From Maricaulis sp042095695 (GTDB lineage Bacteria; Pseudomonadota; Alphaproteobacteria; Caulobacterales; Maricaulaceae): a stretch of 12,712 nucleotides of DNA. The stretch spans positions 1-12,712 of the forward strand of contig JBELMP010000068.1 of the NCBI GenBank assembly GCA_042095695.1. The letters are read 5' to 3'. The position numbers were made by a program, and so were the translations under genes. Positions 1 to 6,979 of this stretch are shown here, piece after piece (position 1 is the first letter of the stretch; each line of letters begins with the position of its first letter). The notes beneath the pieces were generated by a model that searched no databases, was not told the DNA's origin, and worked only from the letters and a program-made list of their open reading frames with translations.

Positions 1-1956
1 ATGTATGGCCAGCGCCCCTGGACGGTCCGCCAGTATGCGGGCTTTTCCACCGCGGAAGACTCCAATGCCTTTTACCGGCGCAATCTCGCCGCCGGTCAGA
101 AGGGGCTGTCCGTAGCCTTCGATCTCGCCACGCACCGCGGCTATGACTCGGATCATCCGCGCGTCGCCGGCGATGTCGGCATGGCCGGCGTGGCGATCGA
201 CTCGATCTATGACATGCGCACGCTGTTTGACGCGATCCCGCTCGACCAGATGTCCGTCTCCATGACAATGAATGGCGCGGTCCTGCCGGTCCTGGCGCTC
301 TACATCCTTGCCGCTGAGGAACAGGGTGTCAGCCCCGAGCAGCTCTCCGGCACGATCCAGAACGATATCCTCAAGGAATTCATGGTGCGGAACACCTATA
401 TCTATCCGCCCCAGCCTTCCATGCGCATCATCTCGGACATCTTCGCCTATACCTCGGCGAACATGCCGAAATACAATTCCATTTCCATCTCCGGCTATCA
501 CATGCAGGAGGCCGGTGCTCCGGCGGATCTGGAACTGGCCTATACGATCGCGGATGGTCTGGAATATATCCAGACTGGCGTGGATGCGGGTCTGGACGTT
601 GACGCCTTCGCCCCGCGCCTCTCCTTCTTCTTCGGCATTGGCATGAATGTCTTTATGGAGATCGCCAAGCTGCGCGCCGCCCGCCTGCTCTGGGCCAAGC
701 TGGTCAAGGAGCGCTTCGCTCCGAAGTCAGACAAGTCGATCTGCCTGCGCACGCATTGCCAGACCTCGGGCTGGTCGCTGACCGCCCAGGACGTGTTCAA
801 CAATGTCGGCCGCACGGCGCTGGAAGCGATTGCCGCCGTGGACGGGCATACGCAATCACTGCACACTAACTCGCTGGACGAAGCTCTGGCCCTGCCGACA
901 GATTTCTCGGCTCGCATTGCGCGCAACACCCAGCTCCTGCTGCAAACCGAAGCCCATCTGGCCGATTGCGCAGATCCGTGGGGCGGCAGCCATTATGTTG
1001 AACGTCTGACCCATGATCTCGCCGCCAAGGCGCTCGAGCATATCGCCGAGGTCGAAACGCTGGGCGGCATGGCCAAGGCCATTGATGCGGGCATTCCCAA
1101 ACTGCGCATTGAGGAGGCGGCGGCCCGGACCCAGGCGATGATTGACAGCGCCCAGCAGACCATCACCGGCGTCAATAAATTCCGCCTCGACGAGGAAGAA
1201 GACGTCCCCGTCCTGAAGGTTGATAATTATCTGGTTCGCAAGCAGCAGATCGAAAAGCTGGAACGCTTGCGCGAGGAGCGCGACGAGGCTGAGGTCCAGA
1301 CCACGCTGGATGGGCTGGCCATGGCGGCGCGCTCGGGCGATGGCAATCTGCTGGCCCTGGCCGTCGACGCCGCGCGCGCCAAGGCGACCGTCGGCGAGAT
1401 TTCCGACGCGATGGAGCTTGCCTTCAACCGCCATGTCGCGAAAATCCAGACGGTGAAGGGCGTGTATGCTGCCGCAGCCGGTGAGGATGAGCGCATCAAG
1501 CAGGCCAAGCGTTTTGCCGCCGATTTCGAAAAGCGCCACGGCCGCAAACCCAAAATCCTGATCGCCAAGCTGGGCCAGGACGGTCATGATCGCGGTCAGA
1601 AGGTGGTCGCCTCCGCCTATGCCGATCTCGGCTGGGATGTCGTCGCGGGACCACTCTTCCAGACCCCAGAGGAAGCGGCCTTGCTCGCGGTCGAGGAAAA
1701 TGTCCACGCCGCAGCGGCCTCATCGCTGGCTGCCGGTCACCTCACCTTGGTGCCCGAGCTTCGCGATGCGCTTCGCGACCAGGGGCGCGAGGATATTCTG
1801 GTGATTGTTGGCGGTGTCATTCCGCCTGATGATGAACCTGTTCTGCGCCAGATGGGCGCGGCTGCCGTCTTCCCGCCGGGAACCATCATCGCGGACAGCG
1901 CCATCACCATGCTGGAAAGAATGGGCGTTGACCTGGAGGCCGATGCCAGCGTTTGA
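1..1956 (+). CDS. Methylmalonyl-CoA mutase large (catalytic) subunit, 5'-truncated by window edge
   Basis: This enzyme interconverts (R)-methylmalonyl-CoA and succinyl-CoA with adenosylcobalamin, linking propionyl-CoA breakdown to the TCA cycle in the cytoplasm. The visible 651 residues hold the substrate-binding TIM barrel (about 1-460) and the C-terminal B12-binding domain (about 515-645). The B12 motif DGHDRG is at 527-532, with His529 as the expected lower cobalt ligand. Aligned from memory to the Propionibacterium enzyme, Tyr12, Arg130, Tyr166, His167, Lys523 and Asp527 match its active-site residues Tyr89, Arg207, Tyr243, His244, Lys604 and Asp608. That offset implies about 77 residues are missing upstream, so the ATG at base 1 is the conserved internal Met of a TMY-like stretch, not the true start. 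The barrel motif RQYAGFSTA and the block SSLAAGHLTLVPEL are strongly conserved. A small subunit gene, if present, would lie upstream. The hydrolase gene follows after 25 nt. Confidence 0.96.
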   Translation: MYGQRPWTVRQYAGFSTAEDSNAFYRRNLAAGQKGLSVAFDLATHRGYDSDHPRVAGDVGMAGVAIDSIYDMRTLFDAIPLDQMSVSMTMNGAVLPVLALYILAAEEQGVSPEQLSGTIQNDILKEFMVRNTYIYPPQPSMRIISDIFAYTSANMPKYNSISISGYHMQEAGAPADLELAYTIADGLEYIQTGVDAGLDVDAFAPRLSFFFGIGMNVFMEIAKLRAARLLWAKLVKERFAPKSDKSICLRTHCQTSGWSLTAQDVFNNVGRTALEAIAAVDGHTQSLHTNSLDEALALPTDFSARIARNTQLLLQTEAHLADCADPWGGSHYVERLTHDLAAKALEHIAEVETLGGMAKAIDAGIPKLRIEEAAARTQAMIDSAQQTITGVNKFRLDEEEDVPVLKVDNYLVRKQQIEKLERLREERDEAEVQTTLDGLAMAARSGDGNLLALAVDAARAKATVGEISDAMELAFNRHVAKIQTVKGVYAAAAGEDERIKQAKRFAADFEKRHGRKPKILIAKLGQDGHDRGQKVVASAYADLGWDVVAGPLFQTPEEAALLAVEENVHAAAASSLAAGHLTLVPELRDALRDQGREDILVIVGGVIPPDDEPVLRQMGAAAVFPPGTIIADSAITMLERMGVDLEADASV

Positions 1957-1971
1957 TGGTCCGGTCAAAAC

Positions 1972-1976
1972 GGGGA
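1972..1976 (+). promoter_or_regulatory. Ribosome binding site GGGGA for the lipoprotein hydrolase
   Basis: GGGGA lies 5 nt before the ATG at 1982 and decides the start. The same reading frame stays open back to 1805 inside the mutase gene. Only the 1982 start gives a proper lipoprotein signal sequence at the N-terminus. Confidence 0.6.
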
Positions 1977-1981
1977 TCATC

Positions 1982-3340
1982 ATGCGTCTTATGCTTCCGC
2001 TTATCGTCGGCCTGTCGGTCGCGGCCTGCTCGTCTCAGGATGAGGCCATCGCGCCGGAACTGGCTTGCCAGGTCGGCACTTACCAGATGGATGACGGGAC
2101 AATTCTCGACATCGCCCCTTCAAGTGCCGGCTATCTTCGCTGGCGCACGCTGGATGGGCAGGTCGGCCGGATCGCCTTGGGGAATGATGGTATCTGGTCG
2201 GGCAGTGCTGGCTGGGGCGAGGTCCCGCACCAGGCCCGTATCGAGCTTGGTGCCTGCAGCGACACCTCGATCCGCGTCGATGGCATTGACGGTATAGGCG
2301 CCACAGGCGAGCGCATTGAATTCGTAATCCAGGATGTCCGCTTCGAGGGTGCCGGCGAGGCGCTTGCCGGGCGTCTTGTCCTGCCCCCGGGCGACGAACC
2401 GGTCCCGCTGGTCGTGCTGATCCACGGATCGGAAGCGTCCAGCGCTCTGGACTTTGCCTATCTACAACGTCTTATGCCGGCGCAGGGCGTTGCGGCCTTC
2501 GTCTATGACAAGCGCGGCACCGGCAGCTCGACCGGCTCTTACACGCAGGATTTCGAGCTCCTGGCCGCCGACGCTGTCGCCGCGTTGCAGACAGCCGAAG
2601 CGCTGGCCGGCGATCGCGTCAGTGCGTTCGGCTATCTCGGCGGCAGTCAGGGCGGCTGGGTCGCACCGCTCGCCACCACGATGAGCGATCCCGATTTCGT
2701 CATCGCCGCCTTTGGCATGGCAGAAGGCCCCCTCGCGGAAGACCGCGAGCAGGTTCAGATGGAGTTGCGCGAAGCCGGTTATGGCGAGGACGTGCTCGCC
2801 CGCGCCCGCGAAGTCACCGATGCGACCGGGCGTCTTCTCGCCACCGATTTCCGCGAAGGCGCTGACGAGCTGGCGCGGGTCAAGAATGCCTATGGCGATG
2901 AAGACTGGTTCGGTGAAATCGTCGGCGAGGTGACGGGCGAGATGATCAAACGCCCGCTCTGGCAGTTCCGCGCTGGCTATTTCTTTATCGACCGTGGCAC
3001 GAGCTGGGATTATGAGCCGGTTCCTGTCCTCAATCAGATCGACACAAACATGCTCTGGGTGCTTGCTGGCGAGGATCGCGAGGCCCCGTCAGCCAATACG
3101 CGTGATATCATCACTGAGCTTCAGGAGGACGGTGCGTTGTTCGATCTCGCCTTCTTCCCCGGCACCGATCATGGCATGGTCGACTATGTCGAGGATGAAA
3201 ACGGCGTGCGCACACCGACCGGCTATACGCAAGGCTATTTCCGCCTGCTCGCCGAGTGGTCGCAGACACGCAGACTGACTGGCGCGTATGGCAGTGCCGA
3301 GCTGGCACCGAACCTCGTATGGCCGCCGCGCGACCAGTGA
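1982..3340 (+). CDS. Lipoprotein alpha/beta hydrolase (serine hydrolase, substrate unknown)
   Basis: The product is a 452-residue predicted lipoprotein: a hydrophobic signal (MRLMLPLIVGLSVAAC) ends in a lipobox with Cys16 as the lipidation site, so it should sit in the periplasm, anchored to a membrane. A beta-rich N-terminal region (about 20-120) precedes an alpha/beta hydrolase domain (about 130-450). HGSE at 148-151 is the oxyanion-hole strand, and YDKRGTGSS follows as in this fold. GGSQGG places the nucleophile at Ser222. Asp365 (GEDREAP) and His397 (GTDHGM) are the likely remaining triad members. The fold is that of dienelactone hydrolase or S9/S15-like esterases and peptidases. The sequence does not reveal the substrate. 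It lies 25 nt after the mutase and may be co-transcribed, though no functional link to propionate metabolism is evident. The family call is firm; the activity is open. Confidence 0.85.
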   Translation: MRLMLPLIVGLSVAACSSQDEAIAPELACQVGTYQMDDGTILDIAPSSAGYLRWRTLDGQVGRIALGNDGIWSGSAGWGEVPHQARIELGACSDTSIRVDGIDGIGATGERIEFVIQDVRFEGAGEALAGRLVLPPGDEPVPLVVLIHGSEASSALDFAYLQRLMPAQGVAAFVYDKRGTGSSTGSYTQDFELLAADAVAALQTAEALAGDRVSAFGYLGGSQGGWVAPLATTMSDPDFVIAAFGMAEGPLAEDREQVQMELREAGYGEDVLARAREVTDATGRLLATDFREGADELARVKNAYGDEDWFGEIVGEVTGEMIKRPLWQFRAGYFFIDRGTSWDYEPVPVLNQIDTNMLWVLAGEDREAPSANTRDIITELQEDGALFDLAFFPGTDHGMVDYVEDENGVRTPTGYTQGYFRLLAEWSQTRRLTGAYGSAELAPNLVWPPRDQ

Positions 3341-3375
3341 GCGGGCCGAACCGGAAACTAGGCGATCCGACGGCG

Positions 3376-4107
3376 TCAAGCGGTCAGGAATAGTCCGAAG
3401 CCGTCCGCCAGCAGTAGCAACAGCAGTAGGATGACAACGCTCATCGAGACACGCACCAATAGGGTCGCCTGACGAAGGCGACGCTGATCGCGCTGTTCTG
3501 CTGCCGACAGGCGACTATGCTCCGAATAGTCCACAAAAGCCCCCTCACTAAGACCACCCCCCAAGGCGCCGCCGAGCGCGCCGCCCGCAAACGTGCCGAA
3601 TGGACCTAAAGCTGAGCCGATCACCGCTCCGATCAGCGCGCCGCCGCCGAGACCACCTCCAATGCCGCTACTCGCGGCCATTTCCTGCTCCATTTTCTCA
3701 CGTTCCGTCCGGCTTGAAAGATAGCGCAGCCGCTGGAAAAGGTATCGGAAGAAACTTGGAACAAGGAAAATCCCGAGCATTGCGAAATCCGCGAGATAGC
3801 GTGGAAACGGCAAACCCCATTCGACCATCAGCCGTGCCAGCGGGTCAGTAATCTGACGCCAGAACAACAGTACCTGGCTCAAAGGCTCTATTAATGGGGC
3901 GAAAAACTGAGCAAGCGAAGGCAATTGAGCAAAAAGCCAATAGATGAATTGCACCGCTAAGCGCAAATCCCACAGAGTTCCCAGGATCGTAAACGGAATG
4001 GAGATCCACGCCAAAAGATAGGTGATGTTCCAGACCCAAGCCGCGACGCTGTCCGGCAGCCGGTCCGTCAGAGCGCGTAAAGCCTCGAATGGTGAAATAA
4101 TGCGCAT
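3376..4107 (-). CDS. Glycine-zipper multi-pass membrane protein of unknown function
   Basis: I do not recognise a named family. The 243-residue product has no signal peptide. Hydrophobic segments are visible at about 24-46, 50-70 and 103-124. A charged stretch follows (130-143), then a Gly/Ala-rich tract at 148-188 with many GxxxG-like spacings (GGGLGGGALIGAVIG, then GGALGGALGGG). A charged RDQRRLRQ linker (206-213) precedes a last strong TM segment at about 216-234 with a run of leucines. Glycine zippers usually mediate tight helix packing or oligomerisation in membranes. The start is supported by a GGGGGA sequence on the minus strand 3-4 nt upstream. The gene is convergent with the hydrolase gene (35-nt gap, no clear terminator) and divergent from the lipoprotein gene at 4251. 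The gene looks real from its consistent hydrophobic pattern; its function is unknown. Confidence 0.75.
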   Translation of the reverse strand: MRIISPFEALRALTDRLPDSVAAWVWNITYLLAWISIPFTILGTLWDLRLAVQFIYWLFAQLPSLAQFFAPLIEPLSQVLLFWRQITDPLARLMVEWGLPFPRYLADFAMLGIFLVPSFFRYLFQRLRYLSSRTEREKMEQEMAASSGIGGGLGGGALIGAVIGSALGPFGTFAGGALGGALGGGLSEGAFVDYSEHSRLSAAEQRDQRRLRQATLLVRVSMSVVILLLLLLLADGFGLFLTA

Positions 4108-4237
4108 GCTTCCCCCAAAGCGAATTTGGCAGTTCTAGTTGAATACCAGAAGACCGGCGAGGCGAAATTCGGTCACGCGACCCAAATTTCATCGGATTGA
4201 CGTAATTGCCAATCTAAGCCCAAATGTGTGTCAGTTC

Positions 4238-4242
4238 GGAGG
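4238..4242 (+). promoter_or_regulatory. Ribosome binding site GGAGG selecting the 4251 start
   Basis: A strong GGAGG sits 8 nt before ATG 4251. An in-frame ATG at 4224 would add nine residues ahead of the lipoprotein signal and has no such site, so 4251 is preferred. A TTGACG at 4197-4202 could be a -35 element, but I see no convincing -10 downstream of it. Confidence 0.7.
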
Positions 4243-4250
4243 TTAGTTTG

Positions 4251-4739
4251 ATGCGGTTCCTTCTCTCCTGTGTGTCAATCCTTTTGGTTACGGCCTGCGC
4301 CAGCGTCACCACCAGCTATGTGCCGGAAAATGGCACGGGGCGTGGCTATTCAGAACAAAGGATCGAAAGTGATCGGTTCCGCGTCTATTTCGATGGCGGG
4401 GCCGATGTCAGCTTCGCGGAAGCTGAGGATTACGCCCTGCGCCGCGCGGCGGAGCTGACCCTTTTGGAGGAGGGCGACTGGTTCCTCGTTGTCGGTCGCT
4501 TCACGGAAGGCGATGATCGCGACCCGGTCCGCGTCGGTGGCTCCGTCAGCCAGACTTTCGGGTCCCGTGGCTATCGCGGATCAGGCGTCGGGATTGGGCT
4601 TCAATTCGATCCGGATGCCGGCGAGAAGCGCGCCACTCTGGAAATCCTCATCCGCTCAGGTGAGATAGCGCCGGACCCGAACGCCTATGATGCCCGGCAG
4701 GTGCTCGGCTATGCCGATCTGATCATCGAATCGAACTAG
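4251..4739 (+). CDS. Small lipoprotein, CC0125/CC1285 family type
   Basis: The product is a 162-residue predicted lipoprotein. The signal MRFLLSCVSILLVTAC ends in an LVTAC lipobox with Cys16 as the lipid-attachment site. The region after it, with SEQRIESDRFRVYFDGG (about 35-51) followed by AEDYALRRAAELTLLEEGDWF, resembles the alphaproteobacterial CC0125/CC1285 family of lipoproteins as I remember it. In these proteins a short beta strand and an AEDYxLxRAAELT helix are the recognisable core. No enzyme motif is visible and no role is established for the family to my knowledge. The product should be an outer- or inner-membrane-anchored periplasmic protein. Its TAG stop lies in a CTAG shared with the stop of the convergent YjbR-family gene. 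Confidence 0.8.
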   Translation: MRFLLSCVSILLVTACASVTTSYVPENGTGRGYSEQRIESDRFRVYFDGGADVSFAEAEDYALRRAAELTLLEEGDWFLVVGRFTEGDDRDPVRVGGSVSQTFGSRGYRGSGVGIGLQFDPDAGEKRATLEILIRSGEIAPDPNAYDARQVLGYADLIIESN

Positions 4740-5104
4740 TCCGCCAGAAGGCCCAGCTCGCGCTGTTTTTTCTTGCTGAGGCCCGAAGCGACGATGCGGT
4801 GGCTCTCGCGGATATAATCCTGCAGCGCCAGCTCATCGAGCCCCGGTTCCTGATAATGCTGGATCCAGGTCATGCCGCGAGACGCGAGATAGGGCGCCGG
4901 ACGCAGGCCCGGTTGTTCCCGCAGAATCTCAAATGACAAGTCTGAGACTTTGAAGGAATAGGTCGGCGCGGCGGCATCGGTGAAGCCGGCGATGACGAAG
5001 ACTTTGCCGCCAACCTTCCAGACATCACTCCCGCCCCATTGAACCACATGGGTCGTCGCGGTCAGCCCGGCGCAAAAGGCATTGAAACTGTCCCGGCTTC
5101 GCAC
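4736..5104 (-). CDS. MmcQ/YjbR family protein
   Basis: The 122-residue product matches the MmcQ/YjbR family (CyaY-like fold, often annotated as DNA-binding). The recognisable core is THVVQWGGSDVWKVGGKVF (about 18-36), then YSFKVSDLSFEIL and a C-terminal half with APYLASRGMTWIQ, followed by the helical segment IRESHRIVASGLSKKKQRELG. The length is normal for the family. The start is GTG at 5104. It lies 3 nt after the stop of the upstream gene and has no strong ribosome binding site, so translation probably depends on coupling. No later start keeps the conserved N-terminal NAFCAGL segment. It is the last gene of a three-gene operon running right to left. The biochemical role of the family is uncertain; binding of nucleic acid is commonly proposed, not shown here. 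Confidence 0.88.
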   Translation of the reverse strand: MRSRDSFNAFCAGLTATTHVVQWGGSDVWKVGGKVFVIAGFTDAAAPTYSFKVSDLSFEILREQPGLRPAPYLASRGMTWIQHYQEPGLDELALQDYIRESHRIVASGLSKKKQRELGLLAD

Positions 5105-5107
5105 CGG

Positions 5108-5590
5108 TCAGGCCAGGTCTTTGGCTTGTCCGACCCAGTTGTCGCGCGCGATACGGCCACGACCATTAATCTTGGCGTCCCATTCCGCGATCTCCGCGTC
5201 CGACCAGTCCGCAATCTGTGCAAACCGCGAAACGCCCGCCGCGTTCAAGGCGCTGGCGGCTTTCGGTCCGAGACCTTTGATCTGGGTCAGATTGTCTCCA
5301 TCGACGGCCGGTTCGGGTGCGATATTGTCCGCGGCGGGCGGCGTCGGCGTGGCCACCTTCTCCGGTTCGATATCAACAGGCGCGCTCGCCACGGGCGTCT
5401 CACGCGCCTCGGCCTCGCCAAGGCGACGGGCGAGATTCTCGTTTTCACGCCGCAGGCGCTCTAAATCGGCGAGCGCGTCATCCGCCTCGGCGCTGCGCGC
5501 ATCCCCGCTCCAGATTTGCCGCCCGAACAGCAGGCCCATGGCGAAAGCCAGCAACAGAATGAGGCCCATCTGCCAAATCAGATAAAACAT
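5108..5590 (-). CDS. Membrane-anchored coiled-coil protein with C-terminal helix-hairpin-helix domain
   Basis: The product has 160 residues in four parts. These are an N-terminal transmembrane helix (about 3-23), a charged heptad-like stretch (34-63, with LERLRRENENLARRLGEAE) that should form a coiled coil, a Pro/Ala/Glu-rich flexible linker (64-98), and a compact C-terminal domain (100-160). The last begins LTQIKGLGPKAASALNAAG, a helix-hairpin-helix signature, and continues to GRGRIARDNWVGQAKDLA. That module is a widespread alphaproteobacterial C-terminal domain, also found attached to unrelated proteins such as some ribosomal L21 and NADH dehydrogenase subunits, and related to the COG3743/DUF4332 type. 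With one N-terminal TM helix, the linker most likely projects the domain into the cytoplasm, but topology is inferred. The gene lies 2 nt downstream of the BON/OmpA-like gene and 3 nt upstream of the YjbR-family gene. Its molecular function is unknown. Confidence 0.8.
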   Translation of the reverse strand: MFYLIWQMGLILLLAFAMGLLFGRQIWSGDARSAEADDALADLERLRRENENLARRLGEAEARETPVASAPVDIEPEKVATPTPPAADNIAPEPAVDGDNLTQIKGLGPKAASALNAAGVSRFAQIADWSDAEIAEWDAKINGRGRIARDNWVGQAKDLA

Positions 5591-5592
5591 GC

Positions 5593-6627
5593 CTATTCCT
5601 CAATCTCTTCTATCTCGAACGAAATCAGTTCAACCGCATCGGTCGCATGCGCGATATCGAGGCGTTCAGCTGCGACGCCGCCGGCATTCAGCAAGGACTG
5701 AACAGTCTCGATACGGTCTGCCGCCAAGGGGACACCACCATCGGCGATGGCAATGCGCACGTGCAGGCTCAGATTATCCGGACAGGCACCGAACACCCGA
5801 GCCATGCGGCGAAGCGCGGTTTCTGTCATCGGACTGGCCGACGCCGCCTCCCGGTCAAATCGCAGATCATCCGTCCCGTGCGCCGCACGGATCGCCGCAC
5901 GGCAGCCGGCCTGGTCTTCAATACTCACCACGGCGGGCGCACCGGCCGGAGTGATCACAACGGCAGCGCGATAGGGCTCCGGCAGGGTTTCCAGCGCGGT
6001 CGCGATCGAGCGCGCCACTTGCGGATTTGGCGCCTCGCCGATCAATCCGGCCTGGTCGCCTTCCAGAAACACCGCCCCGCGATCAAGACGGGCCAACTGG
6101 CCGAGCAGCCGCTTGGCCGCCTCCTCCCAGTCAGCGGAGGCCGCGCCGCCCGGTGCAAGTGTCAGATCCGTGTCTGCGCCATTGGCGAAATTGTCCGACG
6201 CGAACCGGGCGATACCGCGACGCGCCTCGGCATCGGTTGCGTCACCGCGCACCAGGACCCGGCCTGGCACGGCAACATCGGCGCGAAAGGCGAAGCTGCG
6301 CTCAAGGCGCGCATTCGTCATATTATCCGTCACCCCGGTAATGCCACCGGCCACCACGCCGCCGGACCAGCTCGAGGCCAGCACAATGGCGCGCGCATCT
6401 GCCCGGGCGTCATCGCTTGGTGCGGCCCCGGAGAGGACGGCATGCTGGCCACGCATCTCGACCTGGACCCAGTCCAGCCCGCGCCGCTCCAACGCCTCCT
6501 CGGCATTGAGCGCGAGACGATCCTGCACGGACCAGGCGGAAAACGGGCTGATGAAAACGACAAACAGGGTCACAACCAGCCAGCTGGCAGCGGCGATCAT
6601 CAGAAGTTTGCGCACACGTTGGGTCAT
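5593..6627 (-). CDS. BON-like/OmpA-like envelope protein (ArfA-like architecture), degenerate peptidoglycan-binding site
   Basis: The 344-residue product has an N-terminal TM helix (about 8-29) with positive residues before it, so the rest should be periplasmic. Residues about 34-235 read as BON-like repeats: alternating helices and strands such as VQDRLALNAEEALERRG then VEMRGQHAVLSGAAP, and later RVLVRGDATDAEARRGI and AVFLEGDQAGLIGEAP. The C-terminal region (about 240-330) resembles an OmpA-like domain: Cys242, LRFDREAAS, a helix with LRRMARVFGACP (Cys282), a strand SLHVRIAIAD, LAADRIETV, and NAGGVAAERL. The usual GHTD motif and the N-x-x-L-S loop are lost or shortened. Asp297 and Arg305 could be remnants of the diaminopimelate-binding pair, but only 8 residues apart. 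The start has GAGGGG upstream. It leads a three-gene operon, divergent from the receptor gene. The family resemblance is by eye. Confidence 0.72.
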   Translation of the reverse strand: MTQRVRKLLMIAAASWLVVTLFVVFISPFSAWSVQDRLALNAEEALERRGLDWVQVEMRGQHAVLSGAAPSDDARADARAIVLASSWSGGVVAGGITGVTDNMTNARLERSFAFRADVAVPGRVLVRGDATDAEARRGIARFASDNFANGADTDLTLAPGGAASADWEEAAKRLLGQLARLDRGAVFLEGDQAGLIGEAPNPQVARSIATALETLPEPYRAAVVITPAGAPAVVSIEDQAGCRAAIRAAHGTDDLRFDREAASASPMTETALRRMARVFGACPDNLSLHVRIAIADGGVPLAADRIETVQSLLNAGGVAAERLDIAHATDAVELISFEIEEIEE

Positions 6628-6811
6628 CTGCCCCTCGAAGCCGGATTCGGACGCTGAAAACAGAGCCGAGTCGGCCTGTCGCTACAAGCTTTAGAACAAG
6701 GTCGCCGACGCGCCAAGCGCGACAGAGGAAAAGCACAGCATCGAGGACGCTTGTCCCCCGCTTCTGGGTGGTTACAGCGCGCAGGGCAGATTTTTAAAAG
6801 ATGTGCTCAAA

Positions 6812-6832
6812 CTGCCACTCTGCTTGGCAGAG
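6812..6832 (+). other. Two mutually exclusive small hairpins
   Basis: CTGCCA (6812-6817) pairs perfectly with TGGCAG (6825-6830) around a 7-nt loop. CTCTGC (6818-6823) pairs perfectly with GCAGAG (6827-6832) around a 3-nt loop. The two stems share bases and cannot form together. There is no T-run afterwards, so neither is a Rho-independent terminator on the plus strand. On the DNA level it could be a protein-binding dyad. It may also be chance in GC-rich DNA. Confidence 0.3.
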
Positions 6833-6850
6833 CGAATAAAATGCGGCTGA

Positions 6851-6979
6851 ATCACGGACCTGACGCGCGAATTGACGGAAGCCGCGAAAAAAATGGCGGC
6901 GGAAACAGGCTCAACCGCCGCAGCAATCATCGTCTATTCGCTGGACGAAATCCGCGACACACTTATATATGACAGGTCG
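6851..6979 (+). pseudogene. Possible coding remnant or unannotated small ORF, protein-like composition
   Basis: Directly after an in-frame TGA (6848-6850) the frame reads ITDLTRELTEAAKKMAAET, then GSTAAAIIVYSLDEIRDTLI and YDRS. This resembles an amphipathic helix followed by a hydrophobic strand in a soluble protein. Counting third positions over 6851-6961, about 25 of 37 codons end in G or C in this frame against about 19 of 37 in the neighbouring frame, which mildly favours coding history. The only possible starts are TTG at 6872, CTG at 6860 or ATG at 6896, none with a good ribosome binding site. After about 6980 the frame becomes basic and low-complexity. It may be the remnant of a decayed gene or chance. 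I cannot assign a family. Confidence 0.25.
6942..6969 (+). promoter_or_regulatory. Candidate promoter of the TonB receptor gene
   Basis: TGGACG (6942-6947) resembles a -35 element, and TATATA (6964-6969) resembles a -10, with a 16-nt spacer. Transcription would start near 6976 and give a leader of about 130 nt that begins with the hairpin at 6978-7004. Both boxes are imperfect matches to the sigma-70 consensus, so this is a suggestion only. Confidence 0.3.

Noticed and set aside
856..1707. Antisense open frame of 283 codons inside the mutase gene
   Set aside because: The mutase is strongly conserved on the plus strand. The antisense product shows no recognisable motif and has no ribosome binding site.
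1805..1981. 5' extension of the hydrolase frame into the mutase gene
   Set aside because: The added residues would bury the lipoprotein signal. The ATG at 1982 with GGGGA upstream is the better start.
6644..6853. Two GANTC sites (6644-6648 and 6849-6853), possible CcrM methylation control of the divergent promoters
   Set aside because: Two 5-base matches with one free position in about 200 bases is close to chance, and neither overlaps a convincing promoter.
6751..6972. Small open frame with a TTG start in the divergent intergenic region
   Set aside because: The translation is rich in Arg, Asn and Gly without any fold-like pattern, and there is no ribosome binding site. The overlapping frame at 6851-6979 is the more protein-like one.
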